DNA of 25,545 nucleotides from Bacteroidota bacterium (GTDB lineage: Bacteria > Bacteroidota > Bacteroidia > Chitinophagales > Chitinophagaceae), in NCBI GenBank assembly GCA_023430465.1, contig JAEZAM010000056.1, forward strand, positions 1-25,545, read 5' to 3'. Below are positions 15,140 to 22,901 of the stretch, piece by piece. The notes beneath the pieces were generated by a model that saw nothing but the letters and a program-made list of their open reading frames with translations, was not told the origin of the DNA and did no database searches. Positions within the stretch are counted from its first letter, which is position 1; the number at the start of each line of letters is the position of its first letter. The position numbers and the translations under genes were made by a program.

Positions 15140-15153
15140 GACAAATATCAATC

Positions 15154-16455
15154 ATGAACGATACCGTGCAATATAAAGAAGCCAGGGACATAAGCAACAG
15201 CCCGACAACCGTCGGTGCTGTTGCCAGCCTTGACTTCCTGGCCGCCGCAAAGCGATTGAAAGATGTAGTCACGCGCACACCGCTGCAACTCAACCTGAAT
15301 CTTTCAAGAAAATATGATTGCAAGGTCTATCTGAAAAGGGAAGATCTCCAACTCGTGAGGTCGTATAAATTACGAGGTGCCTATAATATGATCTCCCGGC
15401 TGCCCAAAGAGCAGCTTGATCGCGGAGTGGTTTGCGCCAGCGCAGGAAATCACGCGCAGGGATTTGCCTACAGTTGCCGGCAGCTCGGCACACGCGGCGT
15501 TGTATTCATGCCTATCATCACGCCCGGACAGAAAGTCAACCAGACCCGGATGTTCGGTGAAAAATTTATAGAGATCATCCTGGTCGGCGACACGTTCGAT
15601 GATTGTGCTGTTGCAGCAAAAAAGTATACGGAAGACAACGGCATGACCTTTATTCCACCATTTGATGATTATCGCATCATTGAAGGGCAGGGAACAGTTG
15701 GCGTAGAGATCGCTGAAGACCTATCGCATGCAGATTTCATTTTTCTTCCTGTCGGTGGTGGTGGACTTGCCGCCGGGGTCGGCAGTTTTTTTAAACAACA
15801 TTCGCCATCTACGCGCATCATCGGGCTGGAGCCGGAAGGCGCACCCTCCATGTATGAAGCGTTGAAAGCGGGCCATCCGGTAACCCTGCCCAGCATCGAC
15901 CGGTTTGTAGATGGTGCTGCGGTAAAAAGAGTGGGTGAACTAAGCTTTTCTATCTGCCGGGAAGTGCTCGATGATATGCAGCTTGTTCCCGAAGGTGAAG
16001 TTTGCTCTACCATTCTACGGCTTTACAATGAGGAAGCGATAGTGGCAGAACCTGCCGGCGCATTATCCGTTGCCGCCCTTGGGCAGTATGCATCACAGAT
16101 CAGGGGTAAAACAGTGGTATGTGTGGTGAGCGGCAGCAACAATGATATCGACAGGATGCCGGAAATAAAAGAAAGAAGCCTGCAACACCAGGGACTGAAA
16201 CATTATTTTCTGGTAAACTTCGCGCAACGTCCGGGTGCGTTGAAAGAGTTTGTAAATAAAGTGCTCGGCGAACAGGATGACATCACCCGTTTCGAGTACA
16301 TGCAGAAGACAAATAAAGACAGCGGTCCGGCGCTGATCGGGGTTGAATTGAAACAGCGATCGGACTATTCCCGGTTGTTGGAAAACATGAAGAAATACAA
16401 TATCAACTATACCGAATTAAACAAGAACGACACCTTGTTTGGTTACCTGGTGTAG
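15154..16455 (+). CDS. ilvA: Threonine deaminase (biosynthetic, single ACT-like domain)
   Basis: PLP-dependent fold type II lyase that converts threonine to 2-oxobutyrate, the isoleucine-specific entry step. The protein has 433 residues. Lys72 in VRSYKLRGAYNM is the PLP lysine, SAGNHAQGFA (96-105) binds substrate, VGGGGLAAG (200-208) is the phosphate loop and SGSNND (326-331) closes the site. Residues from about 345 to the end form one ACT-like regulatory domain (starting KHYFLVNFAQRPGALKEF). E. coli IlvA (514 residues) has two, so allosteric control by Ile and Val may differ; the arrangement resembles the roughly 420-residue B. subtilis enzyme. The extended C-terminus argues against catabolic TdcB. 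It is the last gene of the ilv operon. Confidence 0.95.
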   Translation: MNDTVQYKEARDISNSPTTVGAVASLDFLAAAKRLKDVVTRTPLQLNLNLSRKYDCKVYLKREDLQLVRSYKLRGAYNMISRLPKEQLDRGVVCASAGNHAQGFAYSCRQLGTRGVVFMPIITPGQKVNQTRMFGEKFIEIILVGDTFDDCAVAAKKYTEDNGMTFIPPFDDYRIIEGQGTVGVEIAEDLSHADFIFLPVGGGGLAAGVGSFFKQHSPSTRIIGLEPEGAPSMYEALKAGHPVTLPSIDRFVDGAAVKRVGELSFSICREVLDDMQLVPEGEVCSTILRLYNEEAIVAEPAGALSVAALGQYASQIRGKTVVCVVSGSNNDIDRMPEIKERSLQHQGLKHYFLVNFAQRPGALKEFVNKVLGEQDDITRFEYMQKTNKDSGPALIGVELKQRSDYSRLLENMKKYNINYTELNKNDTLFGYLV

Positions 16456-16456
16456 G

Positions 16457-16486
16457 ATAAAGACACGAACATCCGATAGTCTTTAT
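16457..16486 (+). terminator. AT-rich hairpin after ilvA (weak terminator candidate)
   Basis: ATAAAGAC (16457-16464) and GTCTTTAT (16479-16486) form a perfect 8-bp stem with a 14-nt loop, directly after the ilvA stop at 16453-16455. The stem is AT-rich and only short T-runs follow, so termination would be weak. It is the only hairpin candidate between ilvA and gltB. Confidence 0.4.
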
Positions 16487-16537
16487 TTAATGTGGAAAAC
16501 TGACGCTAAATCCGGGGTTTTTTTGAATAAAATTCAG

Positions 16538-16558
16538 TAATTTAGGTCGTTTGCTTGC
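16538..16558 (+). promoter_or_regulatory. Candidate sigma-54-like promoter of gltBD
   Basis: TAATTTAGG, 8 bp, then TTGC (16555-16558). The GG (16545-16546) and GC (16557-16558) are 10 bp apart, the invariant geometry of sigma-54 -24/-12 promoters (TGG-N8-TTGC), with A in place of the first T. The same arrangement, including TAATTTAGG, is found upstream of amtB. No Bacteroidota -33 TTTG is present at the correct spacing for TAATTTAG to act as a -7 box. The ATG is 57 bp downstream. Confidence 0.4.
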
Positions 16559-16614
16559 AATATTCTCAGCCTAACCATTTTCTATTATATTTTTTCTAAA
16601 CAAAACTATTGCCA

Positions 16615-19600
16615 ATGGCAAGCAATTCTGGTTTGTACCACCCTTCTTTTGAGCATGATGCATGTGGTATCGGCTTTGTGGCAAACATCAAAGGAAATAA
16701 ATCGCACCAGAACATCTCGGATGCACTCACGGTACTGGAGAACATGGAACATCGGGGTGCATGTGGTTGCGAGAATAATACCGGTGATGGCGCGGGGATC
16801 ATGATCCAGATGCCGCATGAATTTTTCTTTGACGAATGTGTCCGGCTTGGTATTCATCTCCCCTCCTTTGGCAAATATGGTGTGGGAGTTATTTTCTTTC
16901 CCCGCGAGATAAGGCTGCGGGAGGAATGTCGAGACATCTTTAATCGTACTGCGGAAACGTTAGGGCTGGAGATCCTTGCTTACCGCAAGGTTCCCGTTAA
17001 CACCCATGACATCGGCCCAACAGCGCTCAGTGTAGAACCTGAAATCGAGCATGTATTCATTGCCTGCCCCGATCACATCTCCAACCCCGAGGAATTTGAA
17101 CGCAAACTCTATGTTCTCCGCAACTTCGCAACCAATACAATCTCGAATACGGTAAGAAAAGATGAGATAGGTTTTTACATTGCTTCCCTTTCCTATAAGA
17201 CGATCGTCTACAAAGGGCAACTTACCAGTCACCAGGTACGGAACTATTTCACAGACCTTAGCAACAAGCGCATGGTAAGTGCATTTGGCCTGGTACATTC
17301 ACGTTTTGCCACGAATACATTTCCTTCCTGGAAACTCGCTCAGCCATTCCGCTTCATCGCCCACAATGGCGAGATCAATACGTTGCAGGGCAATCTCAAC
17401 TGGCTTAAGACAAGCGAAAAAAATTTCACATCACCGTATTTTACCAAAGAAGAAATGGACATGCTGTTACCGATCGTTGCCAATGGGCAATCGGATTCGG
17501 CGTGCCTGGACAATATGATCGAGCTGCTCGCGCATACAGGGCGTTCGCTGCCGCATGTGATGATGATGCTGATCCCCGAGGCATGGGATGGCAATCAGCA
17601 GATGGATCCCCTGAAAAAAGCGTTTTATGAATTTCACTCTGCATTCATGGAACCCTGGGATGGACCTGCATCAATTTCATTTACCGACGGCAAGATTATT
17701 GGCGCCACACTTGACCGGAACGGTCTTCGTCCTTCCCGGTATTGTGTGACCAAAGATGACCGTGTCATCATGGCTTCAGAGACAGGCGCATTACCGGTGC
17801 ACCCCTCCATGATCATCGAAAAAGGGCGGCTGCAGCCGGGCAAGATGTTCGTAGTGGACATGGAACAGGGCCGCATCATCAGCGATGAAGAATTGAAACG
17901 AACCATCTGCTCACAAAAACCGTATGGCGAGTGGTTGAATAAATATAAGATCAGGCTCGAAGAGCTCCCTGAACCCCGCATCATGTTCACACATCTGGAG
18001 CATGATCAGGTATTCAAATACCAAAAAGCGTTCGGGTATACGACAGAAGACCTGGACACCATCATCACCCCGATGGCCCTGGATGGCAAGGAGCCACTCG
18101 GCTCCATGGGTTCCGATACGCCGCTGGCCGTGCTTAGTGATCAGCCACAACACCTGAGCAGTTATTTCAAACAATTATTTGCACAGGTAACCAATCCCCC
18201 GATCGACCCGATTCGCGAGCGACTGGTAATGTCACTCGCGAGCTTTGCGGGTAACAATGGCAACCTGTTGATAGAAGACCCGCTCACCTGCCACAGTGTT
18301 GCGCTTAAACATCCCATTCTCACGAATCATGAACTGGAAAAGATCCGCAGTATCGATACCGGGTTGTTCCAGGCAAAGACATTGCAATGTTATTTCAAGG
18401 CAGATGGTAAATCCGGCTCATTGAAAGCCGCGCTGGACCGGATCTGTCGCTATGCTGTGGATTCTGTAGAAGATGGTTTCAAAGTATTGATCCTGCAGGA
18501 CCGTGCGATAGATTCTGACCACGCCCCTATTCCATCCTTGCTTGCGGTGGCCGCTATTCATCACCACCTTATCCGCAAGGGCATGCGTGGCCAGGTGGGT
18601 ATCATCGTTGAAGCCGGTGATGCGTGGGAAGTACATCATTTTGCCTGCCTGATCGCATTTGGGGCCACAGCCATCAATCCTTACCTCGCACTCTCCTCTA
18701 TCAGGGACATGAAAGAGCGGGGAAAATTACAAACAAGCCTGCATGAAGATGAGCTCAAGAAGAATTACATCAAAGCCGTCAATGAAGGTCTCCTGAAAGT
18801 GTTTTCCAAAATGGGTATCTCCACCCTGCAGTCTTACCAGGGGGCGCAGATATTCGAGATACTTGGCATCAACCGTGAAGTTGTCGATAAGTACTTTACC
18901 GGTGCCACGTCAAGGATCGAGGGGATGGGCCTGGATGAGATCGCAAGGGAAGCGCTGGCAAAACATTACTTCGCATTCAGCAGGAAAGACATACCGGTGG
19001 ACAGGCTTCCTGTTGGTGGAATATTTCAATGGAAAAGGAAAGGCGAGTTTCACCTCTTCAATCCGCAAACGATCCACCTGCTCCAACATGCGACCCGCAC
19101 CAACGATTATACGACATTCAAGAAATACTCGAAGCTGGTGAATGAGCAGGGAGAAAAAGCCTGCACATTGCGCAGCCTGTTTCGTTTCAAAAAAACCAAT
19201 GCCTCAATCCCGCTTGAGGAAGTGGAACCGGCGGAAAACATTTATAAGCGTTTTGCCACGGGTGCAATGAGCTTCGGTTCGATTTCGTGGGAAGCGCATA
19301 CCACGCTGGCTATCGCAATGAACCGGCTGGGAGGAAAAAGCAATACCGGCGAAGGAGGTGAAGATGAAAGCCGTTATGACCGGCTGCCCAATGGCGATTC
19401 AATGCGGAGTTCGATCAAGCAGGTTGCCTCAGCGCGGTTTGGTGTGACCAGCCTTTATCTTACCGAAGCAGATGAACTGCAGATCAAGATGGCCCAGGGC
19501 GCCAAGCCCGGTGAGGGCGGACAGTTGCCCGGTCATAAGGTAGATGAGTGGATCGGCCGGACAAGACATTCCACACCGGGCGTGGGGCTGATATCGCCAC

Positions 19601-21129
19601 CACCGCACCATGATATATATTCAATAGAAGATCTTGCACAGCTCATATTCGATCTGAAGAATGCCAACAGGAAGGCGCGTATCAGCGTCAAACTCGTGAG
19701 CAAGGCCGGAGTTGGCACCATAGCCACAGGTGTTACCAAAGCAAAGGCGGATGTTGTGCTGATTGCCGGCCATGATGGCGGCACAGGTGCTTCGCCGGTA
19801 TCATCTATCAGACATGCAGGGTTGCCCTGGGAACTTGGGCTTGCAGAGACCCACCAGACACTTGTGAGAAATAAATTAAGGAGCCGTGTAGTGGTACAGG
19901 CTGATGGCCAGATGAAGACAGGCCGCGATATTGCCATAGCAGCATTGCTTGGTGCAGAGGAATGGGGCATTGCCACCGCTGCCCTTGTAGTGGAAGGCTG
20001 TATCCTGATGAGAAAATGCCATCTCAATACATGCCCCGTTGGCGTAGCAACACAGGATCCTGACCTGCGGAAGCGGTTTACCGGCGCAGCGGAGCATGTG
20101 GTGAATTTCTTCCAGTTCATGGTAAGAGAACTACGAGAGATCATGGCAGAACTTGGTTTCAGAACGATCAATGAAATGATCGGCCAGGTTCAGAACCTGG
20201 AAATGCGGGATGATGTTTCTCATTGGAAATACAGCAAGCTGGACCTTTCGCCCGTGTTATACAAAGAGCCTGCATCGCAGTACACCGGGCTCTACTGCAC
20301 AGAACAGCAAGATCATGGGATTGACAATATCCTCGACTGGAAATTGCTGGAAGCTGCAAAACCAGCCATTGATCATAAAACGAAAGTGACCGGTTCATTT
20401 GACATAGTCAACACCGACCGTACAGCAGGTACGCTGTTGTCAAATGAGATCACCAAAAAATACCGGGCAGAAGGTTTGCCGGATGATACCATTCACTTCC
20501 GTTTCAGTGGAACCGCTGGCCAGAGCTTCGGTGCCTTCAATACACGCGGAATCACGCTCGAACTGGAAGGTGATGCCAACGACTATTTCGGTAAGGGACT
20601 GAGCGGTGCCAGGCTGATCATTTATCCATCAAAGAAAGCATCGTTTGTACCCGAGGAGAACAGCATCATAGGAAATGTTGCCTTTTATGGGGCAACTGCG
20701 GGCGAGGCGTTTATTCGCGGTAAAGCGGGCGAACGGTTTGGCGTTCGTAATTCAGGCGCAAATGTCGTTGTGGAAGGTGTGGGTGATCATGGTTGCGAAT
20801 ACATGACTGGAGGCCGTGTAGTGATACTGGGTGATACAGGCAGGAATTTCGCAGCCGGGATGAGCGGTGGTATTGCGTATGTATACGATGTAAAAAATAA
20901 GTTCAGGGATAACTGCAATACGGAAATGGTTGATCTTGATCCATGTGGTCTTGAAGATAAAAACGGGCTGTTCACCATGATCCAGCGCCACCTCGAATAC
21001 ACTGGAAGTTCCGTCGCGCGTTTTATCCTGGAGGATCTCGACAACCAGCTACAACATTTTGTCAAAGTATTCCCAACGGATTACAAGAAAGTGTTGCTGT
21101 CAAAAAAAGTATCTGTTCCTGCTCAATAA
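16615..21129 (+). CDS. gltB: Glutamate synthase large subunit
   Basis: GOGAT large subunit, 1504 residues (bacterial range about 1480-1520). It moves the glutamine amide to 2-oxoglutarate, yielding two glutamates. The ATG at 16615 puts Cys17 in HDACGIGFV after a short propeptide; mature GltB begins with this nucleophilic Cys. Domain order: glutaminase class II (about 17-430, with HRGACG and HNGEINT), central domain (about 470-750), FMN/synthase domain (about 820-1190, with GGKSNTGEGGED and GGTGASP) and a C-terminal GXGXG beta-helix (about 1245-1440). The [3Fe-4S] ligands are Cys1129, Cys1135 and Cys1140 in GCILMRKCHLNTCPVG. It pairs with gltD, which starts 34 bp downstream. Confidence 0.97.
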   Translation: MASNSGLYHPSFEHDACGIGFVANIKGNKSHQNISDALTVLENMEHRGACGCENNTGDGAGIMIQMPHEFFFDECVRLGIHLPSFGKYGVGVIFFPREIRLREECRDIFNRTAETLGLEILAYRKVPVNTHDIGPTALSVEPEIEHVFIACPDHISNPEEFERKLYVLRNFATNTISNTVRKDEIGFYIASLSYKTIVYKGQLTSHQVRNYFTDLSNKRMVSAFGLVHSRFATNTFPSWKLAQPFRFIAHNGEINTLQGNLNWLKTSEKNFTSPYFTKEEMDMLLPIVANGQSDSACLDNMIELLAHTGRSLPHVMMMLIPEAWDGNQQMDPLKKAFYEFHSAFMEPWDGPASISFTDGKIIGATLDRNGLRPSRYCVTKDDRVIMASETGALPVHPSMIIEKGRLQPGKMFVVDMEQGRIISDEELKRTICSQKPYGEWLNKYKIRLEELPEPRIMFTHLEHDQVFKYQKAFGYTTEDLDTIITPMALDGKEPLGSMGSDTPLAVLSDQPQHLSSYFKQLFAQVTNPPIDPIRERLVMSLASFAGNNGNLLIEDPLTCHSVALKHPILTNHELEKIRSIDTGLFQAKTLQCYFKADGKSGSLKAALDRICRYAVDSVEDGFKVLILQDRAIDSDHAPIPSLLAVAAIHHHLIRKGMRGQVGIIVEAGDAWEVHHFACLIAFGATAINPYLALSSIRDMKERGKLQTSLHEDELKKNYIKAVNEGLLKVFSKMGISTLQSYQGAQIFEILGINREVVDKYFTGATSRIEGMGLDEIAREALAKHYFAFSRKDIPVDRLPVGGIFQWKRKGEFHLFNPQTIHLLQHATRTNDYTTFKKYSKLVNEQGEKACTLRSLFRFKKTNASIPLEEVEPAENIYKRFATGAMSFGSISWEAHTTLAIAMNRLGGKSNTGEGGEDESRYDRLPNGDSMRSSIKQVASARFGVTSLYLTEADELQIKMAQGAKPGEGGQLPGHKVDEWIGRTRHSTPGVGLISPPPHHDIYSIEDLAQLIFDLKNANRKARISVKLVSKAGVGTIATGVTKAKADVVLIAGHDGGTGASPVSSIRHAGLPWELGLAETHQTLVRNKLRSRVVVQADGQMKTGRDIAIAALLGAEEWGIATAALVVEGCILMRKCHLNTCPVGVATQDPDLRKRFTGAAEHVVNFFQFMVRELREIMAELGFRTINEMIGQVQNLEMRDDVSHWKYSKLDLSPVLYKEPASQYTGLYCTEQQDHGIDNILDWKLLEAAKPAIDHKTKVTGSFDIVNTDRTAGTLLSNEITKKYRAEGLPDDTIHFRFSGTAGQSFGAFNTRGITLELEGDANDYFGKGLSGARLIIYPSKKASFVPEENSIIGNVAFYGATAGEAFIRGKAGERFGVRNSGANVVVEGVGDHGCEYMTGGRVVILGDTGRNFAAGMSGGIAYVYDVKNKFRDNCNTEMVDLDPCGLEDKNGLFTMIQRHLEYTGSSVARFILEDLDNQLQHFVKVFPTDYKKVLLSKKVSVPAQ

Positions 21130-21136
21130 AGATCAT

Positions 21137-21148
21137 GCGCCGCGGCGC
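21137..21148. repeat. 12-bp GC palindrome in the gltB-gltD gap
   Basis: GCGCCGCGGCGC is a perfect 12-bp palindrome of pure G/C in an otherwise A-rich intercistronic gap, 8 bp after the gltB stop and 15 bp before the gltD ATG. In RNA it could form a 4-bp stem with a CGCG loop, or a dimer. Its role is unknown. Confidence 0.6.
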
Positions 21149-21163
21149 GATAAACTAACAAGT

Positions 21164-22672
21164 ATGGGTAAACCAACAGGTTTTAAAGAATACACCAGGG
21201 AGATGCCCGCAAAGCGCCCTGTTTCGGAAAGGCTGCGGCACTATGGTGAGTTCGTTGAACGCTATAGCGCCGAAAAATTGAATCAGCAGTCTGCGCGCTG
21301 CATGAACTGCGGCGTTCCATTTTGCCACAATGGCTGCCCACTGGGAAATGTAATCCCCGAGTTCAATGATGCCGTGTACCGGCAGGACTGGAAAGAAGCA
21401 TATGATGTGCTGACATCAACGAATAATTTCCCCGAGTTCACGGGCCGTATCTGTCCGGCACCCTGTGAATCTGCCTGTGTGCTGGGTATTAACCAGCCTC
21501 CGGTAGCGATCGAGGAGATCGAGAAACACATCATTGAAATTGCTTTTGAAAAAGGTTTTGTACAACCAAGGAAACCTAACCTGCGCACAGGACGTAAAGT
21601 GGCCGTGATAGGCAGCGGACCAGCGGGACTTGCTGCTGCTGCACAGTTGAACAATGCCGGCCACCAGGTAACCGTATTTGAGCGCGATGATAAACCAGGT
21701 GGACTGCTTCGTTATGGCATCCCTGATTTCAAACTCGAGAAGTGGGTAGTGGAAAGAAGAATAAAATTAATGGAGGAAGAAGGAATCGTCTTTCAATGCA
21801 ATGCCTATGCAGGACAGAACGTACAGGTGAATGACCTGCTGCGTGAATTCAATGCCATTGTGCTTGCCTGCGGCTCAACGGTTCCGCGTGATCTGCCGGT
21901 ACCGGGTCGCGAACTGGAAGGGATTTATTTCGCGATGCAGTTCCTGAAACAACAGAATAAACGAAACGCAGGTCTTGATCCATTGGCAAATCCGCAGATC
22001 GAGAGTAACATCCTTGACAAGCAAATACTGGCAACGGGCAAGAATGTAGTAGTAATCGGAGGTGGTGATACCGGCTCTGACTGTGTGGGTACCTCCAATC
22101 GCCAGGGCGCAAAATCAGTGACGCAATTCGAGTTGCTGCCAAAACCCGGCGTGGAAAGAACGAACAGCATGCCCTGGCCTTCTTACCCTATGCTACTTAA
22201 AACGACCACGTCACATGAGGAAGGTTGTGAGAGACATTGGGCAGTTGCTACAAAAGAATTCATCGGCGATGGAGAGGGGAAATTAAAAGCACTGAAACTG
22301 GTAGACCTGGAATGGAAGATCACAGAAGACGGCAGGCCCGCGCAATTCACGGAAGTACCCGGCTCGGAGCGGGAAATCCCCTGCGACCTGATCCTATTGG
22401 CGATGGGTTTTCTCCATCCTGCCTCAGACGGTCTTCTGCAGTCGCTGGAAATAGAAAAAGATGAACGGGGCAATGTAAAGGCGGCAGAACGCAGCTATAA
22501 AACCAGTTTACCGAAGATCTTCGCAGCGGGTGATGTGCGCAGGGGACAATCGCTTGTGGTATGGGCGATCAGTGAAGGCCGGGAATGTGCCCGGAAAGTG
22601 GATGAGTTCCTGAACAATGGGATATCGCTGCTGGAAACGAAAGACGATGTGCTTCGGGTGCAGACGGCGTGA
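21164..22672 (+). CDS. gltD: Glutamate synthase small subunit
   Basis: NADPH-oxidising, FAD- and Fe-S-containing partner of GltB, 502 residues (usual about 470-500). The ATG at 21164 (MGKPTGFKEYTRE) is chosen because family members start with this segment; a longer frame from 21059 would overlap gltB by 71 bp. Cysteines for the two [4Fe-4S] centres are Cys46/49/54/58 (CMNCGVPFCHNGCP) and Cys97/101/105 (CPAPCESAC). The FAD Rossmann motif is VIGSGPAGLAAAA (148-160), and the NADPH motif VIGGGDTGSDC lies further on. GDVRRGQSLVVWAISEGR near the end is the FAD-closing motif. A clean terminator follows. GltD-like subunits of other oxidoreductases look similar, but gltB adjacency settles the call. 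Confidence 0.96.
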   Translation: MGKPTGFKEYTREMPAKRPVSERLRHYGEFVERYSAEKLNQQSARCMNCGVPFCHNGCPLGNVIPEFNDAVYRQDWKEAYDVLTSTNNFPEFTGRICPAPCESACVLGINQPPVAIEEIEKHIIEIAFEKGFVQPRKPNLRTGRKVAVIGSGPAGLAAAAQLNNAGHQVTVFERDDKPGGLLRYGIPDFKLEKWVVERRIKLMEEEGIVFQCNAYAGQNVQVNDLLREFNAIVLACGSTVPRDLPVPGRELEGIYFAMQFLKQQNKRNAGLDPLANPQIESNILDKQILATGKNVVVIGGGDTGSDCVGTSNRQGAKSVTQFELLPKPGVERTNSMPWPSYPMLLKTTTSHEEGCERHWAVATKEFIGDGEGKLKALKLVDLEWKITEDGRPAQFTEVPGSEREIPCDLILLAMGFLHPASDGLLQSLEIEKDERGNVKAAERSYKTSLPKIFAAGDVRRGQSLVVWAISEGRECARKVDEFLNNGISLLETKDDVLRVQTA

Positions 22673-22692
22673 CAAAGAATCAAGATTTTAAG

Positions 22693-22720
22693 TAACCCGC
22701 CCAAAGCGGGTTATTTTTTT
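22693..22720 (+). terminator. Intrinsic terminator of gltBD
   Basis: TAACCCGC (22693-22700) pairs with GCGGGTTA (22706-22713) around CCAAA, followed by seven T residues (22714-22720), 20 bp after the gltD stop. The loop and stem composition resemble the attenuator terminator at 8912-8941, which supports this as the native terminator style. Confidence 0.92.
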
Positions 22721-22769
22721 CACCATTTTACAGATTATATATTTTAATAATTAGTACTTTATCAACAAA

Positions 22770-22802
22770 TTGTTCTAATAATCGAGAGATTGTTCAAATA
22801 AT
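22770..22802 (+). repeat. 20-bp-spaced direct repeat upstream of amtB
   Basis: TTGTTCTAATAAT (22770-22782) and TTGTTCAAATAAT (22790-22802) are identical at 12 of 13 positions and start 20 bp apart, about two helical turns. They lie 43-75 bp upstream of the candidate amtB promoter, a position that suits activator sites. The surrounding DNA is very AT-rich, so chance cannot be excluded. Confidence 0.5.
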
Positions 22803-22837
22803 TTTCAAATAAAAAATCATTTATTATATAAATTATC

Positions 22838-22858
22838 TAATTTAGGATAGACGATTGC
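22838..22858 (+). promoter_or_regulatory. Candidate sigma-54-like promoter of amtB
   Basis: TAATTTAGG, 8 bp, then TTGC (22855-22858): GG at 22845-22846 and GC at 22857-22858 with 10 bp between them. The layout is identical to that at 16538-16558 upstream of gltB. The amtB ATG is 44 bp downstream of GC, leaving a 5' UTR of about 32 bp if transcription starts 12 bp on. Confidence 0.42.
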
Positions 22859-22901
22859 CGCATTAACTATTTATCTAATATTAAACCCAACTGTTTCTGT
22901 T

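Noticed and set aside
19533..20171. Minus-strand 212-codon open frame
   Set aside because: Antisense to the FMN/Fe-S domain of gltB; Ser/Pro/Thr-rich with no motif.
21059..21163. 35-codon N-terminal extension of gltD overlapping gltB
   Set aside because: The extension overlaps the gltB 3' end by 71 bp and reads as a Cys/Lys-rich artefact; the ATG at 21164 gives the normal GltD N-terminus.
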